Positions 9,039-17,344 of a stretch of 64,000 nucleotides of DNA are shown here, piece after piece. The stretch is from the NCBI GenBank assembly GCA_902363555.1, contig CABJAM010000015.1, positions 12,379-76,378 of the forward strand, given 5' to 3'. Position numbers and translations under genes: made by a program. Source of the stretch: Lachnospiraceae bacterium (GTDB lineage: Bacteria > Bacillota > Clostridia > Lachnospirales > Lachnospiraceae). Under the pieces are notes generated by a model, which saw only the letters and a program-made list of their open reading frames with translations, ran no database searches and was not told where the DNA came from. Each line of letters opens with the position of its first letter. Position 1 is the stretch's first letter.

Positions 9039-9125
9039 CCCGACTCCGCTTCGCTATGTCGCCATCGCAGCAGTCGCCACGCGCAAATGGAGCCTGGCAC
9101 CATTTTCACGGTACCAGACTCCATT
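9039..9125 (-). repeat. Two-stem intergenic element behind the deglycosidase genes
   Basis: The first stem pairs 9086-9101 with 9110-9125 (16 bp, 8-base loop). On the minus strand its two imperfect positions become G-U wobbles, while on the plus strand they are A-C mismatches, so the structure suits a minus-strand transcript. A second GC-rich stem-loop follows at about 9039-9077. There is no T-run, so it looks more like an RNA-stabilising or repeat-derived element than a classic terminator. Confidence 0.5.
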
Positions 9126-9168
9126 AAGTATAAACTGTATTCGATTAACTTCTAACGCGTTTTAGCTG

Positions 9169-10140
9169 CTAAATCCCTAATATCCGCCGCTCCATAGCGA
9201 TATGCTCCGCTACCGCCTGAGCTGCCGGCTTCGTTCCGTGTCCTTCATACTCGGACACGATATATCCGTCATACCCGGCTTCATCCAGGATTGGGAGGAT
9301 TTTTTCATAAGGAATACTCAATTCATTTCCTTCATCGGTCATGCAATGGAATTTGCCATGAACATGGAATACGTAAGGCATGATCCGTTTCAGGCCCTCG
9401 AAGTCGGGGTTTTTCCGGAAGGTCAAAAAGCCGTACATATTGAAGAAGGAGCCCATTACTATGGGGTCCGCACCCCTGGCAATAAGAAGCTTCTGAGCCT
9501 CGTCCATCGGAACGCCATCATAGCGGAGGGAAACAGCGTAATCCAGCATTTCCTTATCAGCGCCCTGCTCCAAAGCGCCCTGGTAGCTTTCCACGTTGGG
9601 CTTGTCTGCAAATGCACCCAGATCCGGAACGAAACCGATATATTTAGAACCGGATTTCTCAATGGCTTCCAGATAATCTACCATAGCCGGTGTGGATGGT
9701 GTTTCCGGATTATGTATTTCGATACCGATCTTTATGCCGTACTCCTCAGCATATGGCGCAGCCTTCACAAGATTTTCCGGGGATAAAAGATATTGTGCCC
9801 GAATCACCTTACAGCCCAGCTTGTGCGCCGCTTTAATATCGCGGATCGTGCTGGCCAGAAGCTCCTCGTCGTTGAGGTCACGGTCAAAACGCATACCACG
9901 GTCGGTATTGGCGCCGTAGCAGACCGGACGCACACCGTACTTGGCGGCCAGGCGGTTCACTTCGCCTAAAAATTCATCACTCACATACGGATAGGATGGG
10001 ATCATCTGTGTAGCCACGATCTCGTAGCCATCCAGGCCCAGCTCCGCACACCGGCGCACGCAATCCTCAAATGTATATTGTCCGCTGACATACTCAGCGG
10101 TGTAGCTGTAAAGTGTTACCCCTAATTTAATGTTTGACAT
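9169..10140 (-). CDS. C-glycoside deglycosidase alpha subunit (sugar isomerase-like TIM barrel)
   Basis: 323 residues starting at the ATG at 10140 behind AGGAGAGG. A longer frame to 10185 has no binding site. The fold is a xylose isomerase-like/AP endonuclease 2 TIM barrel with a metal-binding set in the expected order: Glu141 (IEIHNP), Asp173 (VPDLGAF), His259/His261 (FHVHGKFH) and Glu297 (SEYEGHGT). In C-glycoside deglycosidases (DgpB/DgpC, CarB/CarC and E. cellulosolvens types) this subunit binds the metal and performs elimination on a 3-oxo-glycoside to release the aglycone. The adjacent small beta-subunit gene (13 bases upstream) and the divergent oxidoreductase are what turn a generic 'sugar phosphate isomerase' into this specific call. 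The substrate is not known, and simple O-glycosides are possible. Confidence 0.75.
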   Translation of the reverse strand: MSNIKLGVTLYSYTAEYVSGQYTFEDCVRRCAELGLDGYEIVATQMIPSYPYVSDEFLGEVNRLAAKYGVRPVCYGANTDRGMRFDRDLNDEELLASTIRDIKAAHKLGCKVIRAQYLLSPENLVKAAPYAEEYGIKIGIEIHNPETPSTPAMVDYLEAIEKSGSKYIGFVPDLGAFADKPNVESYQGALEQGADKEMLDYAVSLRYDGVPMDEAQKLLIARGADPIVMGSFFNMYGFLTFRKNPDFEGLKRIMPYVFHVHGKFHCMTDEGNELSIPYEKILPILDEAGYDGYIVSEYEGHGTKPAAQAVAEHIAMERRILGI

Positions 10141-10153
10141 AGTCCTCTCCTCC

Positions 10154-10594
10154 TCAATCTGATAATTCAACCGTTTTTCTGTCACAGCTATTGATCGGTG
10201 TGTACTGATGCGGTTCCGTTGCTCCCGGAAGCGGCATGTACGGACTGTGGAGCATCAATGTCAGATTGATATCATGGGCGCCCTTTGTAAGACCGCCGGC
10301 TTTACGCACCTTGATCGTGGCTGGTGTGAGAATGGTCCAAAACTCAGAAAACTGGTATTTCAGCTCGGCCGGAGCAAATTCCTTGCCATTCACGCAGAAA
10401 GTGACATTCATATCCTCTGCCTTTTCGCCGTCAACCTCGACCCCTAAAGCATCAATAACAGAAAGATAATGACCTCTGTAATAGCCTAAACGCACGTCAA
10501 ACTGGTATCCGCTGACCTTACCGTTGACGTAGTAGTTTTTTAATGTGCCGGGGCGGATAATATCCGTAAACGACAATTTCATTTCTAAACCCAT
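10154..10594 (-). CDS. C-glycoside deglycosidase beta subunit (DUF6379)
   Basis: 146 residues. The ATG at 10594 (MGLEMKLSF) follows GGAGGTATCATT; the longer frame up to 10753 has no binding site and its extra part reads like untranslated DNA. The protein is all-beta in character: YYVNGKVSGYQFDVRLGYYRG, then a Val-rich strand region, then THDINL-like strands and a C-terminal PYMPLPGATEPH. This matches the small beta-sandwich subunit that pairs with the TIM-barrel subunit in C-glycoside deglycosidases, where it helps build the active site. It is first in a two-gene operon with the alpha subunit and is always found with such a partner. Confidence 0.75.
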   Translation of the reverse strand: MGLEMKLSFTDIIRPGTLKNYYVNGKVSGYQFDVRLGYYRGHYLSVIDALGVEVDGEKAEDMNVTFCVNGKEFAPAELKYQFSEFWTILTPATIKVRKAGGLTKGAHDINLTLMLHSPYMPLPGATEPHQYTPINSCDRKTVELSD

Positions 10595-10834
10595 AATGAT
10601 ACCTCCATAAAATAACTTTGTGAACTTCGTTCTGGAAATATCATAACACAAATTATCAGCATATAGCACAACAAATTCTGAAATTTCCGAAACGGATTGT
10701 GTAACAACTGTAAATACCCATGCATGTATGAACAGCAACAAAATTGTAACCAACTTTCAAAAATAGAAACCCATTTTAATTGCGTATTTTTACTAAAAAT
10801 AGTACAATAAACTTACTACGTTGTCATAATTCAG

Positions 10835-10848
10835 ATGATCTGGATCAT
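10835..10848. promoter_or_regulatory. Perfect 14-bp dyad in the divergent deglycosidase/oxidoreductase promoter region
   Basis: ATGATC and GATCAT flank a two-base centre. The site lies in the 326-base gap between the two divergent transcripts, which otherwise holds AT-rich DNA with no clear gene. It is a candidate operator for a regulator not encoded beside it. Confidence 0.35.
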
Positions 10849-10872
10849 GGCACTAAGTTTACGAAATAATGT

Positions 10873-10894
10873 GCCGCAGTTTAAAGGCTGCGGC
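10873..10894 (+). other. Stem-loop in the 5' leader of the oxidoreductase gene
   Basis: GCCGCAG (10873-10879) pairs with CTGCGGC (10888-10894) around an 8-base loop. It ends about 10 bases before the AAAGGG ribosome binding site, so it could protect the mRNA 5' end or affect initiation. Confidence 0.4.
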
Positions 10895-10920
10895 CGCAAA
10901 TGAAAGGGTGTAGAATTACT

Positions 10921-12156
10921 ATGAAAGAATTACGTATCGGTATTATCGGAACCGGAATGATTTCTGAACGTCATATGACCGTTTGGTCCAACATTCCGGG
11001 AACAAAGGTTGTTGCAGGATGCGACATTTTTGAAAACAAGGTCAATGCCTGGGGCGACAAATACGGTATCCCCGCAGATTGCCGCTATACAGATTTCCGT
11101 GAGATGTTAAAGCGGGATGACCTGGACGCCATCGACGTATGCGTTCACAACAATTTACATACACCGGTTTCCGTTGCCGTAATGAAGGCCGGTTATCCGT
11201 GTTACAGTGAAAAACCTATGGCAGCCTCCTACGCTGACGCAAAGATCCTTTATGATGCTCAGAAGGCTACAGGCCAGAAGCTTGCCGTACAGATCAGCTC
11301 CATCTACAACCTCCAGACCCGTCTGGCTAAGAAGATGATCGAGGAAGGAAAGCTTGGTAAGATTTATCATGCACGCAGTGTCGGCCATCGCCGTGAAGGA
11401 CGTCCGGGCATGGATATGCCTATGTTCTCCAGAGACTTCATCAGCAAAGAGATTGGCGGCCACGGTCCTTTAAGTGACCTTGGTATTTATCATCTTGCAC
11501 AGATGCTCTATGTTATGGGTATGCCTGAGCTGGAGCAGGTTTACGGTGTATCCTCCGCAGATTACTATCAGGATCCCAGACTTCTGCCGAACGGCTTAAA
11601 GTATGAGGTTGAGGATTTAAGCGTAGGTATCGCTAAATTTGCCGGCGGTATCTCCATGGATATTTACGAAGACTGGGCAATGCATATTGACGATGTCGGA
11701 CCAAGCTTTATCGCTGGTTCCCTGGGTGGATTGAAACTCATCGATGTGGATACCACCGGCGGACCTCTGGCAGCACCTAAGGGCGGCGTGATCATCGGCG
11801 GCGGAGCTGTGCAGAAGCCTACTCTGGAATTTTACGGCTATGAAGATGGCAATATGGTATCAAAGGTCATCGACTGCGAATCCAACGGCAGAAGAGAAGC
11901 TCTCGTTAATCCTCAGATTGCTATGTATAATGACAATCAGGTACACTGGTTATCCTACTTAAGAGGCGAGCTGACCGACGAAACCCGCATCGACTCCCCG
12001 TATCTGGCTATGCAGACGGCTCTTTTATCTGAAGGTATTTTCCTGTCACAGGAACTTAACCGCAGCGTAACAGCAGATGAGATCCGCGCGCTGTCCAAGT
12101 CCACGGCTGTGAGAAGCCAGAAGACACCATGGGGCGTTATTGAATACGATTTTTGA
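10921..12156 (+). CDS. Gfo/Idh/MocA-family oxidoreductase, probable glycoside C3-dehydrogenase
   Basis: 411 residues starting at the ATG at 10921 (MKELRIG); the ATG 21 bases upstream is inside the ribosome binding site region. The N-terminal Rossmann fold has GIIGTGMI (~7-14). The family catalytic motif EKPMA follows near residue 97, and the second-domain motif GHGPLSDLGIYH (~183) carries the Asp and His that polarise the sugar hydroxyl. In the known C-deglycosylation pathway an oxidoreductase of this family (DgpA type) oxidises C3 of the glycosyl group, and the metal-dependent alpha/beta enzyme then eliminates the aglycone. The divergent arrangement with those two genes supports that role. 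The exact sugar cannot be read from the sequence. Confidence 0.7.
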   Translation: MKELRIGIIGTGMISERHMTVWSNIPGTKVVAGCDIFENKVNAWGDKYGIPADCRYTDFREMLKRDDLDAIDVCVHNNLHTPVSVAVMKAGYPCYSEKPMAASYADAKILYDAQKATGQKLAVQISSIYNLQTRLAKKMIEEGKLGKIYHARSVGHRREGRPGMDMPMFSRDFISKEIGGHGPLSDLGIYHLAQMLYVMGMPELEQVYGVSSADYYQDPRLLPNGLKYEVEDLSVGIAKFAGGISMDIYEDWAMHIDDVGPSFIAGSLGGLKLIDVDTTGGPLAAPKGGVIIGGGAVQKPTLEFYGYEDGNMVSKVIDCESNGRREALVNPQIAMYNDNQVHWLSYLRGELTDETRIDSPYLAMQTALLSEGIFLSQELNRSVTADEIRALSKSTAVRSQKTPWGVIEYDF

Positions 12157-12186
12157 TAATAACCACATCAAATAATCAAAAACGCA

Positions 12187-12236
12187 CAGGCACATACTAC
12201 TAAGTTTACAAAACTCAATGGTATGTGCCTGTTTTA
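12187..12236. terminator. Bidirectional terminator between the oxidoreductase and histidine kinase genes
   Basis: CAGGCACATAC (12187-12197) pairs perfectly with GTATGTGCCTG (12221-12231) and is followed by TTTTATT on the plus strand. On the minus strand the stem is followed by a TTTTTG run, so it can end both convergent transcripts. Confidence 0.8.
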
Positions 12237-13142
12237 TTCTCTCCTCAAATAAACAGAAAAACACGCGCCATCCGCATCCCCGCCACTCGCTTCCACATAC
12301 CCGCCATGCTTTGCCACGATCTCCCGCGTCAGGAAAAGCCCGATTCCAAGACCCGGCTGCCGGCTGGTCGTCTCCGAGCGGTAAAACCGCTGAAAGATCA
12401 ATCCCCGCTCCTCCTCGCGGATTCCCGGACCGTGATCCTGCACATCGATACGGTAAAAAATCTCATACGCACGAAAGCTGATCTCAACCACCTCGCCCTC
12501 CGGTGAATACTTTACCGCATTATCCAAAATATTGCCAAGCGCCTCCTGCATCCACCGCATGTCTATCCGACACAGCTTATTGCTGGGCTCCCACAGGATG
12601 CGGATATTCTTTTTGGCGGCGGCTGGCTCTGCCTGCTGACAGACGCTCCAGATCAGCTCATCTAAAGACTCCTGTTCAGGATGCAGACGTATCATTTCCA
12701 GCTCCAGTTGAGATGCCTTTTTTAAGTTATGTACAAGAAAATCCAACTGCTCCGCCTGCTGCTGTATCTGCCCGAGCATTTCCAGGCTTTCGGCTGTCAT
12801 GCCCTCCTGCCCTTCCAAAAGCTGAGAATAGACCAGTATATTGGACAATGGCGTTTTCACCTGATGGGTGACGTCCGATAAAAAGGCGCGGATGATCTCC
12901 CGCTCCTGCTCCGTCTTTTTTGTCGTTTCCTGAGCAATCGTGAGAAATTGATTCATTTTTTCGCCAATGACGGCTTCAATGCCTTCATTGTATTCCACCG
13001 GCGTACAGTTCCCGGCAATGGCATCCTCCAGCCGTTCCAGTATACGTTCAAGCATCCTTCTTATACTTTGCCGGTAAAGTATACAAAAAGTGACAGCGGC
13101 GCCAATGGACGCCATACATAAAATACATGCGATGATTAACAT
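12234..13142 (-). CDS. Sensor histidine kinase, small-sensor type
   Basis: 302 residues with a single N-terminal membrane segment (~1-25) and almost no extracellular part. The phosphoacceptor motif is FLSDVTHQVKTPLSN (His near residue 93). The N box is NILDNAVKYSP, the G1 box is DHGPGI and the G2 box is GLGIGLF. Its start overlaps the response regulator stop (ATGTTAA), so the two are translationally coupled. Kinases with so little sensor usually read the state of the partner ABC transporter, as in peptide-resistance modules. The adjacent FtsX-type transporter supports that reading here. Confidence 0.85.
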   Translation of the reverse strand: MLIIACILCMASIGAAVTFCILYRQSIRRMLERILERLEDAIAGNCTPVEYNEGIEAVIGEKMNQFLTIAQETTKKTEQEREIIRAFLSDVTHQVKTPLSNILVYSQLLEGQEGMTAESLEMLGQIQQQAEQLDFLVHNLKKASQLELEMIRLHPEQESLDELIWSVCQQAEPAAAKKNIRILWEPSNKLCRIDMRWMQEALGNILDNAVKYSPEGEVVEISFRAYEIFYRIDVQDHGPGIREEERGLIFQRFYRSETTSRQPGLGIGLFLTREIVAKHGGYVEASGGDADGACFSVYLRRE

Positions 13143-13825
13143 TCCTTATCCACCCATTTATATCCCAGACCATAAACGGTCCGGATGTACTGCGGACGCG
13201 ATGGGTCCTCCTCCAGCTTTTCCCTCAGGCGCTTGATCTTCACCGTAAGGGCATTGTCCTCCACAAACTCCATGCCATCGGTCCATACATAATCCAAAAT
13301 CCGCTCTCTGGGCAGTGTCCGGTTGGCATTGGCTACAAGAAAATACAAAAGTCTCTGCTCCGCCCGTCCAAGCTCAAGGAGCGTCTCCCCTCTGTAAAAC
13401 TCCATTTTAGAAAAATCAAATCGAAAGGGCGGCTTCCGGTATATATTTTTATCCTCTTCCGTAACCGTCCGGCGGAAAATGGCCTGAATGTGAGCGCACA
13501 GGACACGCACGCTCACAGGCTTTACGATATAATCATCGGCTCCGGAATCCAGTCCGTCCACCATATCACACTCCATATCCCTGGCTGTCAGTAAGATGAT
13601 CGGTACACGGCTTGTTTTTCGGATTTCGGCGCACAGTCTAAAGCCATTGCCATCCGGCAGATTTGCATCCAGGATCAGCATATCAAAATGCTTTTCGGCC
13701 AGAATCTGCTTTGCCTGGGCAATGGTGGCGCAGCCGGTCATTTTATAGCCCTCTCTTTCCAGCGCCATACATATGCCTTTGTTTAGTAGTTTATCGTCCT
13801 CCAGAAAAAGAAGCTCCTTCATCAT
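13136..13825 (-). CDS. OmpR-family response regulator
   Basis: 229 residues. The start is the first of two adjacent ATG codons at 13825, behind GGGAGGAAC; the longer frame to 13879 overlaps the permease gene and lacks a binding site. The receiver domain (~1-115) has the acidic pocket LEDD, the phosphoacceptor in LILDANLPDGNGF (Asp near 51), the LLTARD switch Thr and KPVS Lys. The C-terminal winged helix (~130-229) has the OmpR pattern LELGRAEQRLLYFLVAN and YIRTVYGLGYKW. Tandem 18-bp repeats upstream of the ABC genes (17109-17150) are the natural candidate target. Confidence 0.85.
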   Translation of the reverse strand: MMKELLFLEDDKLLNKGICMALEREGYKMTGCATIAQAKQILAEKHFDMLILDANLPDGNGFRLCAEIRKTSRVPIILLTARDMECDMVDGLDSGADDYIVKPVSVRVLCAHIQAIFRRTVTEEDKNIYRKPPFRFDFSKMEFYRGETLLELGRAEQRLLYFLVANANRTLPRERILDYVWTDGMEFVEDNALTVKIKRLREKLEEDPSRPQYIRTVYGLGYKWVDKEC

Positions 13826-13836
13826 GTTCCTCCCTT

Positions 13837-16359
13837 TTAAGCGCGTAGCTGTTCCACAATACTCCCCTTTTGGATACATCGGAACAACAGCACCGGTATG
13901 ACCATACTAAAGATGAGCATGGCCCCAAATACCATCACATTGATCAAAACCGGTATTTCAAAGGTTGCAGCAATAATCTGTGATGTCGCATTGAAAATAA
14001 CAGCAGCCACAGGTATCCCGAGGATTATTGTCAAACCCACAGAAATTACGCCGTAATAAAGTCCTTCCAAAAGCAGCATTTTCTGTATCTGCTCCCGGGT
14101 CATCCCGATTCCGGCCAGCGTGGCAAATTCCCTGCGCCGGTTTTGTATGCGCACTGCCATCATATTTCCAAAATTTAAAAATGCCAGAAATGCCAGAATC
14201 AGGCATAGGCCGCCGCCCAGAATACTCATCTGAGTGTTTGACTGGGAATAATCGTTATATTCATCCATTTTTGTTAAAATGGTCAGTTCCGGAATGTTGG
14301 CGGCCATGGCTTTAAGCTTCTGATCCATGTCAATGTTAAAGCTCTCTTCATAATTAAAATCAACAAGCTCTATGGTAGGATTGGGCACCCATTTTTCAAA
14401 TAACGACTGACTGATATAGATGACAGGACCATACCCGCCGGACATATAGTTTGGCAGCTCTATTTCACTAATAACCGCACCTATTTTTATATTTTTGAAA
14501 TGCTCCGGGTCATCTCCGGTCAGTCTCAATGACAGCTCCTGCCCGTCCAGCATTTCTGCTGATTTATCATAAAAAAGCGACGATGCCAAAGCAATCTCAT
14601 TGTTAAAAAACGCTTCCCTATCAAGAACATTGTCCAACTGGGCATTGATGCGGTCAAAGCCTTTCTCGTCGATTCCCGCCAGCCATCCGGTAGTCATATA
14701 ATAATCCGCGTCCTTTTCCCAGGCTTCCATCTCCATCATATATTTGGAATCCGGGTACAAGGGCGGTTTGAAAAGATCCTGAAAATATTCATGGAGCCGG
14801 CTATCCCCATAATCAAATGAAATCCCATGGGAATAGACTACATAGGTGTCCTTCACCCCGTCCACGGCGGCAAGCTCACGCACAAGGCTCTCCTGGATCA
14901 CCTGAGCATCCGGGTCGATGGCATGCTTTGTGTTTAAAAGCCTCAAATCATACCGGGCGGAGCGGTCCAATATATTTCTGGCGTCATTGCTGTAAATCAC
15001 ACTGCTCACAGACATAAATGCCGACATTGCCAGAAACAAAGACAACAGCACCATGAACGCCTGCTTTTTATTTCGGAATACATTCCACCAGGCCATTTGA
15101 TGGATTTTACCGCTGCCCCGGCGCTTGCGCTGCTTTTTTTGACCGGACAGATCGATATAATGCATAGCCTCCACCGCTGACATTTTCCCGGCCAACTTCA
15201 CTGGCTGGCTGCTCCCACCAAGCACCGCGGCGCATGATAACAGGGCGGCGGCTACAAGGATGACCGGGTGAAGGATCATCGTCTGATATGTGGTTGCAGC
15301 CACCGACATATTATTTAACAGCTCAGGCACAGCGGCCACGGATACGATAACGCCCAGGAGAAGTCCCGTGGGAATACCCGCACACAGGTTCCAAAGCACC
15401 TGCCACCGCATATATTTCCTTAACTGTACATCGGTCATTCCCAGCGTTTTCATCTGACCGAACAGCTTGACCTCATTTGTTATAGAAATGTATAAAACAT
15501 TGCGTATGAAAAGATATCCGCTGGCAAAAATAACGATCAGAAGCAGCGCCAGAGCCCCAAAGGTTTTAATCATGGATGAGAGCAGATAGAGATCGGCAAA
15601 CATCATCTGATCACCGGTCAGCTCCAGCGTCTCATTGAGCCGTTCCACATCATTCGGGCTGTATATGGCGTTGTAAAGTGTGATGTATAAAACGCCCATA
15701 TTACGGTCCGTCTGCCGGACGCCTGTCTTTTTATAAAATGCCTCCGATACATAGCCATTATTTTGACCGGTCAGGTCTTTGTAAAAGCCGCTGAGGCGGA
15801 AGGTCATGGGGTGCTCGCCGGCGGCATCACCGGCGTTGGCCACAGGCTCTATTGCGGTCGATTTCCACAGAACCGGCAACTCCATTCCAATCACTGGCTC
15901 ATCAATTCCCATGGCGCGCAGGCTCCGCATGGACAATACGATTTCGTCTTCCTGTACGGGATACGCTCCCTCCATGGATTCAAATGCAGGAATGCACTGC
16001 CTATTCCAATGGATTGCATCGGCCATGAACAGATTTATTTCCGGAAGCTTTTCATTATATTCCACAATCTCGGCGCAATTCACCGATAGCCCGGCATCCC
16101 TGATCATTTCGTTATTATAAGCAAGCTCCTGCTGCTCCGGTGATGGCTCCGGTAATGCCACATCATAGACGATACCCTTCATAACCACGGAACGCCGTGT
16201 GACTGTTTTCCAATAGCTGCCGCCCAGACTGCACACCGCGGTCACAAGAAACGTCGTGAGGACAATGGCAAGAATACAGAGCATATTTCTTTTTTTATTT
16301 CCAAGGTAATCCCTTTTCGCAAGCTGAAAAACGATTTTACGATTGTCCACTTTAATCAT
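13837..16359 (-). CDS. FtsX-like ABC transporter permease
   Basis: 840 residues from the ATG at 16359 (MIKVDNRK) behind GGGAGG, overlapping the ATPase stop by 8 bases. There are two FtsX/MacB-type membrane domains (near 240-360 and at the C-terminus, ~690-830), each preceded by a large extracytoplasmic region, and a transmembrane segment near residue 25. Permeases of this kind, with one ATPase and an adjoining two-component system, mostly move or detect antimicrobial peptides and lipids at the cell envelope. Two large outer domains set it apart from the classic BceB layout, which has one. The module order is ATPase, permease, regulator, kinase. Confidence 0.8.
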   Translation of the reverse strand: MIKVDNRKIVFQLAKRDYLGNKKRNMLCILAIVLTTFLVTAVCSLGGSYWKTVTRRSVVMKGIVYDVALPEPSPEQQELAYNNEMIRDAGLSVNCAEIVEYNEKLPEINLFMADAIHWNRQCIPAFESMEGAYPVQEDEIVLSMRSLRAMGIDEPVIGMELPVLWKSTAIEPVANAGDAAGEHPMTFRLSGFYKDLTGQNNGYVSEAFYKKTGVRQTDRNMGVLYITLYNAIYSPNDVERLNETLELTGDQMMFADLYLLSSMIKTFGALALLLIVIFASGYLFIRNVLYISITNEVKLFGQMKTLGMTDVQLRKYMRWQVLWNLCAGIPTGLLLGVIVSVAAVPELLNNMSVAATTYQTMILHPVILVAAALLSCAAVLGGSSQPVKLAGKMSAVEAMHYIDLSGQKKQRKRRGSGKIHQMAWWNVFRNKKQAFMVLLSLFLAMSAFMSVSSVIYSNDARNILDRSARYDLRLLNTKHAIDPDAQVIQESLVRELAAVDGVKDTYVVYSHGISFDYGDSRLHEYFQDLFKPPLYPDSKYMMEMEAWEKDADYYMTTGWLAGIDEKGFDRINAQLDNVLDREAFFNNEIALASSLFYDKSAEMLDGQELSLRLTGDDPEHFKNIKIGAVISEIELPNYMSGGYGPVIYISQSLFEKWVPNPTIELVDFNYEESFNIDMDQKLKAMAANIPELTILTKMDEYNDYSQSNTQMSILGGGLCLILAFLAFLNFGNMMAVRIQNRRREFATLAGIGMTREQIQKMLLLEGLYYGVISVGLTIILGIPVAAVIFNATSQIIAATFEIPVLINVMVFGAMLIFSMVIPVLLFRCIQKGSIVEQLRA

Positions 16360-17032
16360 GGGCGTTCCTCCCATGGATCTTTCCATCCTCCAGCCGTATG
16401 ATCCGGCCAGCCATCTGGGCGATTTCCTGATTATGGGTGATCATAACGATCGTCTGGTTGTACATGCGGCTTGTGACCTTCAATAGCCCTACCACATCCT
16501 GGCTTGTTTTAGAATCCAGATTTCCCGTAGGCTCATCGGCCAGGATGATTGCCGGCCTGGCCGCCAGTGCCCGCGCGATGGCGACGCGCTGCTGCTGACC
16601 TCCAGACAGACAGTTCGGCATGGCATAAAGCTTTGAGGTAAGGCCCAGCGTTTCCAGCAGCCCTTCAATAAACTTTTGATCCACTTTCCCCCCGTCCAAC
16701 TGGACAGGCAGGACGACATTTTCATAAACATTGAGCAATGGCAGTAAATTGTAATCCTGAAAGATAAAACCGATTTTTCTTCTTCTGAAAATCGTCAGCT
16801 CCCTTTCCGACATTTCCTGCAACTGCCGCCCGGCAACCGTGACCTTGCCCTCGGTTGGATGATCGAGGCCGCCCAGCATGTGCAGCAGCGTGGATTTCCC
16901 GCTGCCTGAACTGCCTACAATGGCTACAAATTCCCCCTGCGACACCGTCAGGCTTACATCGTCTAAAGCCTTGACCAGCGTTTCGTTTGAACCGTAATAT
17001 TTTTTCAGATGACTGACAGATAGTATTTCCAA
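16352..17032 (-). CDS. ABC transporter ATP-binding protein (MacB/BceA/LolD type)
   Basis: 226 residues if started at the TTG at 17032, which has GTGGAGG eight bases upstream. An ATG at 17053 in the same frame would add seven residues but has no binding site. Walker A is GSSGSGKST, the Q-loop is in FIFQDYNLLPLLNVYENV, the signature is LSGGQQQR, Walker B is IILADEPTGNLD, and the switch His is in MITHN. The EPTGNLD run and short length are typical of the MacB/BceA group that pairs with FtsX-type permeases. It is the first gene of the four-gene module. Confidence 0.9.
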   Translation of the reverse strand: MEILSVSHLKKYYGSNETLVKALDDVSLTVSQGEFVAIVGSSGSGKSTLLHMLGGLDHPTEGKVTVAGRQLQEMSERELTIFRRRKIGFIFQDYNLLPLLNVYENVVLPVQLDGGKVDQKFIEGLLETLGLTSKLYAMPNCLSGGQQQRVAIARALAARPAIILADEPTGNLDSKTSQDVVGLLKVTSRMYNQTIVMITHNQEIAQMAGRIIRLEDGKIHGRNAHD

Positions 17033-17108
17033 TTTTACAACCTCCACGTACATCAGGTTTATGGGTTTATTATAAAACCGCTTCTTTTATTTTTCTAACC
17101 TCTTTTTT

Positions 17109-17150
17109 ATCTGATATAATTTATATATCTAATATAATTTGTATATCTGA
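17109..17150. repeat. Tandem 18-bp repeats upstream of the ABC/two-component operon
   Basis: Two full copies (17109-17126 and 17127-17144) of an AT-rich 18-mer starting ATCTRATATAATTT are followed by a partial third, ATCTGA. They lie 75-120 bases upstream of the ATPase start. The spacing suits binding of response regulator dimers, most simply the one encoded in the operon. Confidence 0.5.
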
Positions 17151-17290
17151 AGTCATCCTAGCATAGGAATCTGTCAGGAATATTACAGTGGGAATTTCAT
17201 ATAAAATTCTCATAAAATAACTCATAGATTTATGATAACTGTTATGAGGAGGATTTTCAAGAAAAGGCCGTGAAAAGCAAAAATTTCTTC

Positions 17291-17322
17291 AAAAAGACCG
17301 GCAGCGTTTTACACACTGCCGG
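17291..17322 (-). terminator. Intrinsic terminator of the orphan sugar-binding protein gene
   Basis: CCGGCAG and CTGCCGG (17298-17304 with 17316-17322) form the stem. On the minus strand they are followed by TC and a TTTTT run. Confidence 0.85.
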
Positions 17323-17344
17323 CCCCGAATATAAACATTATAAA

